From Chromera velia (taxonomy: Eukaryota; Sar; Chromeraceae), in assembly GCA_018398765.1 (NCBI GenBank), contig JAHBMJ010002634.1, forward strand, positions 1 through 12,186: DNA of 12,186 nucleotides, read 5' to 3'. The position numbers were made by a program, and so were the translations under genes. Shown here in pieces: positions 1-9,439 of the stretch. The notes under the pieces are model-generated. The model had not been told where the DNA came from, did no database searches, and saw nothing but the letters and a program-made list of their open reading frames with translations. Positions within the stretch are counted from its first letter, which is position 1. Every line of letters starts with the position of its first letter.

Positions 1-200
1 CTTCCTTCCTTCCTTCCTTCCCCTTTTCATACATTTGTTCTTTTCGTTCTTCCTCCCGAGCACTTCCACTTCCCTCCTTCCTTCCTTCCTTCCTTCCTTC
101 CTTCCCCTTTTCATACATTTGTTCTTTTCGTTCTTCCTCCCGAGCACTTCCACTTCCCTCCTTCCTTCCTTTCTTCCTTCCTTCCTTCCTTCCTTCGTGC
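1..200. repeat. CTTCC microsatellite with an embedded 84-bp duplication
   Basis: CTTCC/CCTT runs flank a unit that starts ccccttttcatacatttgtt at 20 and again at 104, giving an 84-bp period. The unit also holds cgagcacttccacttccctc. This is probably intron sequence downstream of tentative channel exon 20. A plus-strand ORF through it is Ser/Leu/Pro-rich repeat translation. Confidence 0.9.
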
Positions 201-285
201 ACCATTTTGTTTGTTCCTTTGGTTCCGCCCCTTTGCATTCCTGTTCGTATTTTGGGGCTGTCATTTGAACGATCGAATGACTCAC

Positions 286-528
286 CCACCGCGGCTGTTG
301 AAAGTATTTGAGGCTGCCGATGGCTTCTTGCACTGGATTGCTTTCGTGCGTTGCTGGAGCTGAGCTTTCCGATGCCCCCGAGGGCCCCCCCGTCCCTATT
401 CCTCCTCCAGGCTTCACGAACACAGACCGCATCGACTTCATTGACCGCATTCGGGTCGTGGAGCGTGTGGGAGAACGCACAGCGGGAGTGGCTACTGGGC
501 TTGTGCATTCACCTCCGCTGTCTTTGTG
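286..528 (-). CDS. Channel exon 20 (tentative): low-complexity basic Ser/Gly-rich segment
   Basis: A good acceptor (pyrimidine tract then ccctgcag) at 529 and a consensus donor TGG|gtgagt at 286 bound 81 whole codons in the phase required by exon 19. The peptide starts HKDSGGECTSPVATPAV, continues with MRSMKSMRSVFVKPGGG and ends SLKYFQQPRW. No BK similarity is visible. The expected RCK2 motif (compare PFACGTAFAVSVLDSL) is not found anywhere left of 835, so it should lie off the window. The frame stays open past the donor into the left-hand repeats. Alternative frames of the same stretch also look codon-like, so this exon is a proposal only. Confidence 0.42.
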
Positions 529-3500
529 CTGCAGGGACAAAGTCGCAGAAGGCAAACAAGCATGAAAACAAGCCCTCTTGGAGAAAAGAAAATTCCTAAC
601 ATTGACATTCGTCTGCACGGGGAGATATCGGTGAGTGCAGTGCGTTCATGGGCGCGTGCAGTATTCATTACGATGGATGCTCTCTTGCGCCTGGCCGCTT
701 TTAGACCACTCAGCTTGTTTGCGCTTGCCTGACTCTTTCGCTGAACCCCCCCTTTTCCCCGGCACACATGCTCACATTTATTCATGCGTACACACGGATG
801 GATCCATCGACACATAAATTCTATGCATGCCCACCTTTTCGCTTGCAGGCACTCTCGCGACGTCATCAACAGGTGAGCTGCCGGAACTCCCGCCAAGAAA
901 GGCGGCGTTGGAGTCGAAAATCAATTCCGCAATGACGGGCACATGTTTGCTGCATGACCGGGCAACAATATGAATGAACAAGGGACAGCGAGATACATCA
1001 ATCATGCAGTGGATGCGTATGGAATAGCTGAATGCTCTCATTCTGCATCAGGGAGACATTGTTTTCTTCACACCACCCGCTCTTCTTTCCCTTTCTGTCT
1101 CTTTAATTTCCTCGATTCTACGGAAGACTTCGAGCATTAATGGTGCGCTCAGCTCTGAATGGACCGGATCACTGCTCAGTGACGACAGAAGCGACAGAGT
1201 GATCCTCACTCCCCATTATCTCGAAAGCTTTGTCTCTTTTCACAATGTGTGATGTCGCTTCTCAACCTCCCCGATTCTTTTTTCTTTCTTTTAATCCCAG
1301 AAGCACGGAGCCTCCAGCCTCTCTGTAAGCTGCCAAATTGAACCGATTTTCGACAGATACTTGAGGGAGTTCCCAGTCAAAGATTGAGTCTCTGAAAGAA
1401 AGCATTCGGAGGACCTTGAGCAGTACTTGAGCCGAAAAAAATGACTGACCTTTGTGAAGTCGCCAATTGTCCCTCGATCAAACGCACCGTGAAGATGCAC
1501 GAAGCATCGGCAACGAGGGGATCCACAACATCGCCTGCATGCATGCATTTTCTTTCATACAGAATTCTTTTTCATACAGAATATTAATACATACATACAT
1601 ATTAATACAGAAAATGAATTCTGTATGAAAGAAAATGCGGCAACGAGGGGATCCACAACATCGCCTGCATGCATGGATGGAGGTTTGTTTGTTTGCCTTT
1701 GCGAGCAGAATGCAGGAAACGATCTTTTCAGCACAGAGAACGTACTCTTTCCCTCTGCACAATTGTGGAAAAACACAGGAAGAAAGAGAAGAGGAGAAAA
1801 AAGGGAAAAGCGTTTCGAACACACATTCTCAGATGTTTCATTCCTGAATGGCAGGGCCTGTGAGGTTTCTCTATCGATCGCCAATTGATGCTGTAGACTC
1901 ATAAAGGAGGGGTCCAGCCCCTCCCCTGTTCTCTTTCCACCGTGTCCAGAAAAGCACTACAAGACAGCACAAGACCAATGAGATGCGTGCAGACACATCT
2001 GGAAGCAGAAAGAAGGAAAGGGGAGAGAGGTGCAGGCGACAGAGGAAAAATCCTTGACCGACCTGCGGACTGTGTCAGTTGACAGACAATCGCGCGTGCC
2101 GAGCGAAAGCCACACCGTTCGAGGTCAAACAGCTCTGTAGAAAAACCTTCCACATAATAAAGTGCAGAGTCATCTGCCACCATGTACCAATCTGAGGGCA
2201 CAACGGGAGAGAGAACTACTACGGAGGTTGGCGGAGTGCCTTCCAGATCCTCTGCCACTCGCAACGGCCTGCAGGAAGAAAGGGAAAGGGAATTAAGGGA
2301 AAGGACTTTTGGGTTGTGTGCGCTTGTTGTTTCAGTCTGCATGAGATTGAACTTTTGAACACTCTCTCTTTCGCTCTTTTTGTTTTTCTTTCTTTCTTTC
2401 TTTCGTTCGTTCGTTCGTTCGTTCTTTCTTTCTTTCGTTCTTTCTTTTTTCCGGCTCTTGTGTCGATCGACTCATCCGTCTTGGTGTCTCCTTTCATCGA
2501 TTTTGTTTCGAAGCAACATTTGAATTGGCAGAACATGTCGCAAGGTACATCTGCGACTTGCACTCTGAACGTTTTGCCTTTTCTTTTGCTGACCTGACAA
2601 AGTGTTCCAATGCAAGAGTTGGCCGCTTCATGTCCTTCTGTGGTATCCAACAAAACAGTACGTGCCCCCCCTTGGTCAAAACATCAGGAGGCGGCGGCCG
2701 TGGAGCTGCTCCCTGCTGCTTTAGCTTTCCAAGAAACTCAAAGTAACCTTCCTCTCCCTTCACGCTCATCATACCCAAAGCCGACATAGGAATCCCCCCC
2801 TCCCCCATGTGTTTTCGTCTTACAGAATTCATATGATTCGAACGATTATTTGCAATAATTTGTTTTGTCACCCTCCGCAATTTCGCTGCTCCACTTTTCA
2901 GCGCATCAGCATTTCGAGGCGTCGGATTGCCCACCGCTGCACCAGGGAGAGTGACGGGAGCAGGTGGCACTGAGCTGTCGCCCCCCTCTGGCCCCTCCCC
3001 ATCTTCTTCATCAGTCGCAGACGTTTTCTCTTTGGCGTTCTCTCCTGCCTCTCCCGACACCGGCTGCTCCTCTTCCTCTGCCGGGGTGATCGAGGGCCAC
3101 TGTGCGTCTTCCGTCAGGGGAGCGGACGGTCTCCTCTCCCCTCCGACGGAACCTGGAAGGTTGAGGTCTCGGGAAGATAAGTCAGCCGGGTTCCCCCCAC
3201 GGGCGTGATGGGAAGGGGAGGGCAGCACAGAGTCGCTCACAGGAATCTCCTGCAAGCCCTGAAATCCCTCTGCCGGGGACTCCTGTTGGTGCACCACCTC
3301 CGATCCTCCTATGGAAACCCTGTGTGCATTCGCACTGCTGTGATGGCTGCTGCGCTTCCTTCCATTTGACATTGGCAGGGACTGTCGTAGAGCAGTGACG
3401 GAAAAGCGTCGAGATTTCACAGCACCTTTTTCGTCATCTGGCTTTTGAACAATGGCGCTCCCATCCTGTAAGCATACGGACAGACGGGCAGAAAGACAGG

Positions 3501-6500
3501 GAGGGAGACAGACGTGTGGATGTTTTCATCTACGTTCACCGAATTCTTAAAAAAAGAAAAAAAAGAAATCTATGTTCACCGAATTCCTGGCACTCTGATC
3601 GTGCGACCATACATCTGCTTCTCAACATAAGATTGCAAGAGGGGAAAGAGAAAGGTGAAGAAACCCCTGCGACTAAGGCTGAGTGCATGCACGGCTTGGT
3701 GCACTACGACCCTTAAGGCCTTTGCTGATCCCTCGATTCAAGACAGGTCTTGGCACTGCGACCCGATCCCTCGATTCAAGACAGGTCTTGGCACTGCGAC
3801 CCGATCCCTCGATTCAATTCGATGTTTTCTCCCTCCAGACACGTAAGCAAGCGGAAACACACTTTTGCGCACACAACCAGCTTCGGCCTCTTCCCTGATA
3901 CCTGGGTTCTCCCCCCTCCCCCTCTGACCTACCTGTGCCACAAAGATTCCACGAATCATCCCGTTCCCAACAACCAGCTGCTCGCCTTCGTCCCTTTCCG
4001 ACATGTCGGCATTCACCAACTGGGACAGGCGGCGAGTTGTGGCGGCGTCCCTGACGGGTTTCGAGGACGCGTGGGGGATCTTGAAAGTGTTTCCTGGGTA
4101 GAAGACCACGTTCCGTTCCCTCTTCTCGTTTGCCATCTGGTCCTCAACGTAGGGGAACCGGACGCCAATCAGATACACGTTCTTGTTCTCAGACCTGCAC
4201 GCATTCATGCATGCAGGCATGCGTGCGTACAATCCATAAAAAATCAAAGATGGCAGGTGAGAGTGTTCCATAGATTTTCAGCATGAGAGCAAGCTTTCTC
4301 CTATCAACGTGTACAAACCAAAAAGACGCGGGAGGCAGAGGCGCACAATAACACCATGAAAGCTATTTATCGTGTCACGGACGTTTGTGGGTCCTAAGTG
4401 GAATGTTGCCTGACGACTCTCTGATGGATTTCTCGAATCCAAAGCACCTTCCGCTGTTTTTATTTTTTCGCGCATCCTTTTTAGTTTTTTTTTTTTTCAA
4501 TTCTCCAACTGTGATTCACCCACTTGCATGCAGGAAATTTTTGCTCACACAACCTCTGCTTAATCCAGCTACGCACCTCTCGAGAATGTCCATGACGACA
4601 TCCCGAAAAAAAAAAGAAAAGAAAAAAAGACGCAGCTCTCGAGAATGTCCATGACGACATCCCGAAAGAAGAAAAAAACAAAACAAAGACGCACCTCTCG
4701 AGAATGTCCATGACGACATCCCGAAAGAGCCACCCCTCATACGCACGGGACAGAGGCTCATCATACAGCTCATTCGTGCAGCCGTCGAAGTATTCCTGCA
4801 GCCAGCCAGCGTGTGGACAGACAGACAGAAACAGCAATCCAAAAGGAGAAAGCCCCGCTCTCTGAAAAGGTCAAAGTCAGACAGAAGGAAAGGCCAGGAG
4901 TGTAGGGACCGAAGGAGGATCTGAGGTATCGAGGTCAGTGCAACAGAGTTCATCTGGTAGAGGCTGTTGACGGGAGAAGTGTTGGAGGCATTCCCAGAGA
5001 GGAACAACGAACACGCCATGCGCCTTCTTCTTTCCAGCCGCAGATGTGACGTAATTTCTTTTTTCGAAATCAGAATCATCCAGCAGAATAAAAGAAAAAA
5101 CATGATGCAACAGACCGCCCGCCCGCCCGACCTCCGTCCAGCTGTCCAGAGGGGTGTCGGTCTCCAGGTCCTCGTCTCCAATTGACTTCACAAGGTTGCA
5201 GACCATTGCCCCAAAACCTGGAACTACGCAGCTCTTCGCAAGGAGTTGAAGCTTGAACTCATCCAGACAGACCACGTCAGTTCGATGAACTCCTGCAGGC
5301 ACAATGCAGACGGAACCAAGAGGCAAAGGTGAAGACCGGCAGCTGGGCGTTTGTTTCTGCGGCTGCTTGCTGACTCGCCTCCCGTACGCGCTACTGCATC
5401 TTTCTCGTAGACGCAAGCTTCGCGTGCAGGGCCTTCCTTCTGTGACCATAGATGCACTAGCAAGAGAAGAAATTGTGTTCTTGACATCTTGGCGAGGCGC
5501 CGACCTTATGCGCTGGATTGATTTTCTGTTTGATTTCTGTTCCACCCAGTCATGCATTTTTAAATCATCTTGGTGGACCCCTCCCCATTCTTCTTATCGA
5601 CGTGGATTTCTGTTTCTCTTGACGTACCGACTGTCCTCAGCAACGTGTAGTTGGATGCACGCGTGAGCAGACACATGATTCGGGCATCCGGAGCTGCACG
5701 TTTGATGGCCATGACTCTGACAACGCTGTCGCTGTCGTCACTCCCCGAGGTTGTCGACAAGTTCGGCAACACGACAAAAGCGATCGCCTGCCGAGCAGCA
5801 CACCTGCAGAGACCTCAAGCGAAGAAAAAGGACAACAAACAGCTCTGACAAGTCTTCGAAAGAAATTGAAGAATGAATCTCTCATGACAAGGAGGGCAGA
5901 ATTAATGTGGTTGGTCCCATTCTTACCTTCATGTACCAAAAGTCTATGCTTTCATTGATCACAGTGCCCTCTCTCCATGTAGCAAAAACGAATGAGCTGA
6001 CTCACCGAAGGAGATCCATTTCGTCAACGATGGAGCCCTGCAAGCATCAGCAGAGTGAGAGATGATGAGACAAAGCAGGGGTACGTGATTAGGGTGCCCC
6101 AAAGCTGTCCATACCTCGAAAAAGAAAAGAGCGATAGAAGGGAAAAGCGAGAGGGCCTACCGTCAAGAGCGTGACTTTTGCACGCATGGATTGCCGCCAT
6201 TTTGGTCTCAGAAAGTTTGCAACCTGCAAACAGATCGTCAAATCATTCACAGTTGAGCCTCCTCACTGCAAAACGGGGGATGTGCGAGACCGAAAGACTT
6301 CCGGTAGCAAGGAAGGTCTTGTCACAAAAAGAAGGAGGCATTTGACCCAAAGACATGACCAAGTCCGGCTCGTCCCTTTACTTCCATCAAGGAAGGTCAA
6401 GACAAAGATAGCAGAATCTATTCCAACAGACAGAAAGACAGAAAGGCAGAACGACAGAAAGACAGACAGACCTGCTCGAGTTCATCTAGGTCTGCATGCG

Positions 6501-8494
6501 CAAACAGAAAGACAAGCTCGCAGTCGTCGTTCTGGTCGGCATGGTCCTCGTGGAAGAACTCAGTCAGAAAGTCCACGATCTGCTTTTTTTCATGCAAGCA
6601 GGCAGACAAAAGGAAAAAAAAACGCAGGGATGCAGATGAGTCATGCGTCATCGTTCAATGTGCAGCACCCTGCAGGGAGGTGACAAGCTCATGCATTCAC
6701 GCAAACGACTGCTCTGTCAATGACTCCATGAAATCACAGATAGAACCTTTTTGTATGCCCAGTTATATTCCGGCTTGCTCATCCATGCGGGAAAGGACAA
6801 ATCGTTTTCTATAAGCAAGGCTGCCGACTCCATGTGTAATCAATCTCTTGTACGAAACGTCAATCAATTCTGGGGTTGACAGGAAAGGGAGGTGAAGGGG
6901 GCACATTGGAGATCCCCCCATCCTAGCCTCTCACTTTGCAGCAATGTAATCAAACGTTTGCGCAACCGTTTGCCTGTTCGTGCGCAAAAACAAGACATCA
7001 CCGCTGTAAAGCTCTTTTCTCCGAACGATTCGCTTCCCTCTCCCATCTCACCCACCGTGCGCGCGGTTGCTGCCCCTGCCACCACGATGTGCCTCATGCC
7101 CTTCTTGACCTGCAGAGAAGGTTTTTTGCAAGAGAATCAAGCAAAGCCAGAAAGAAACAAGAATGAAGTCATTGAATTCCGCTGCCCTACAGCTCTCTCT
7201 CGCTGGTTCGCTCTGCTTTACAGGAGGCGACGCTCAGAACCCATTCCGTCTAAAGCAAGAGGAGGAATCGTCAGGAATTGCAAGAGTTTCAGAAAAAAGA
7301 AATGCATTTAGATGTCTGTCTGGAGCTTGTATCTTTACCTGCCTCGCCTGTCAAAAGAAGACACAAACAAGCAAACGATGGTCCTTCCGCCCTTTCTCTC
7401 TCTGACCTGATATGCCCCTCCACCTCGTCTGCGTGCTCTGATTTGGTCCATGATGGCATTCAGGTGGATGGAGAACAACGCGATGCCGGAGGCAATCACC
7501 AGGATAGTGAACAGGCGGCTCTGCATGCAGTCATGAAAGAGAGACGAAACAAAGAGGAGAGAATTAAGAGAAAAGTAAATGTTGGAAAGGGCAAAGAGGA
7601 CCCAAGAGCCGATAGCGGACCGAGGCGGAGCTGCGCGGGGGTTTCGCGTGCATGGTGTGTCTTCATGGTGCACTTGCATGCATTTGGGTGGGCCGGAGTT
7701 TGGAGAGAACACAACATGAGAGAAGCAAAACACACGTGTGTGCTGTCTTGGCTGCCTCTGTGCGTGCTTCTGCGTAGCGAAGAGAGAGAAAACGAAACAC
7801 GGCCCAAAGCAGCGTCAATCTACAGGGATCAGAAGGAGACAGCAATACAGAAGAGAAGAACAACTCACCGACCGACCGACTGACTGACTGACTGACCACA
7901 GTATTTGTTGGGACAATCTCGCCGTATCCCACAGTGCCGACAGTCACGAAGAGAAAGTAGATGGCACTCATGAACGTGACGTGCTCTGTTCCGTCGGCTG
8001 AACAAAAACAAAAAAGAAGGGAAGACAGGAGGGCATCCCTCCAATATTCATTTATGCTTGGGGGTGGTTGCCATCCTTTACTGCGGCAGACGCACTCTCG
8101 GCAAGTGGATAACAATGGAGAGCTGAGAAGAGGCATCAATGTACAAGTCATGGTAGACACGGAAACATCAAGAGGTAAGCACAGATACTCTATTCTGAGA
8201 TCCTCCCTCAGTACATGACAAGAGCATCATTCATTTGTTCTGTTTGTCAGGGAAGAGCTCCTATGTCTGAGTGCGCGTTGTGGGGTCAAGTCAAAGAAGT
8301 CTGCTCTCTCTGGAATTCCTGAAGGCTCGCTGACCTCTGACGTCGTATGCCGCGTCTCCGAAGGCCTCGGGCTCCCCCAATCTCTCGAAGATCAGAAACA
8401 GCATCGAGCACACGTACATGAACACTCCTGCAAGGCAAGAAGCGCCGAAGGTAAGAAACACTTCTCTTGCAATTCCTGCACTGTTTTTTTTTTT

Positions 8495-8528
<34 letters not shown>

Positions 8529-8870
8529 GTGGAACAGAAAGAAGAACAGCAAATCAAGCATTGAGACTTTTCATTGTAGGCATGCAGGTGCGCTGACCCA
8601 AAATGAAGGCGACGCCAGCGATGGTTGCACCCAATGACGCCGCTGTGGTGTTCTGTGCCTCCATGTACCTGCATGCGATTATACATTTGTGAATCGACAC
8701 ACAGTCTCTTTCTCCAATTCCCTTCGAGACACAAACACATTGGCTTGTGCCCCTGCGTGCCTGCAGGGCTGTTTTTCAACAAAGAAGTTCATACAGACAG
8801 ACAGACAGTCTCTGCTGAGGGCATCAACATGCCGCCCTTCGCATAGACACACTTGAAGGTGAGCTGACAC

Positions 8871-8903
<33 letters not shown>

Positions 8904-9404
8904 TAGTCAGAGAGACTATGTGGTCTGTCAGTTTTTCTTCTTCCGTTCGCTTCTTTTTTCTTCCTTGTTTGCCCACTTACTCACTCAATCACTCACTCAC
9001 TGATTCACTTCCTCACTGGCTCACTTACGCAGACAGACAAGCGAACACACAGACAGACAGTTTAGCATTCAAATCGACACGGCAGAAGCAATCCAAGCTG
9101 ACTTGTTGTAGGTTGCGAAGAGACGCAACGCCGCGAGAAAGGAGAACGAGAACCTGAACGACGAGCCAGAAAGGAATGGTCGAATAGGCAATGCAATCAA
9201 AGCTGGCAGCAGTCTCCCATGAAAAAGGTGAAATGATATAAGGCATGAAAGAAGTAAGAAAGAAAGGAAGGCCGGCAGGCAGGAAGGAAGGAAGGAAGAA
9301 AGAAAGGAAGGCCGGCAGGCAGGAAGGAAGGAAGGAAGGAAGGAAAGAAAGAAAGAAAGAAAGAAAGAAAGGAAGGAAGGAAGGAAGGAAGAAAAAAAAG
9401 AAAA

Positions 9405-9439
<35 letters not shown>

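Noticed and set aside
308-631. Plus-strand coding exons (PPPGFTNTDRIDFIDRIRVVER..., and 536-631 between cag and gtgagt)
   Set aside because: No family similarity and no compatible neighbouring exons; the minus-strand reading fits the channel phase, although this region remains uncertain.
849-872. 24-nt plus-strand micro-exon between ttgcag and gtgagc
   Set aside because: It lies antisense within channel exon 19, which has clear RCK2 similarity; probably chance splice-like strings.
4577-4728. Reading of the 59-bp repeats as a CRISPR array or coding repeat
   Set aside because: Only three copies of an exon end in a nuclear intron, with low-complexity spacers and a frame that shifts between copies.
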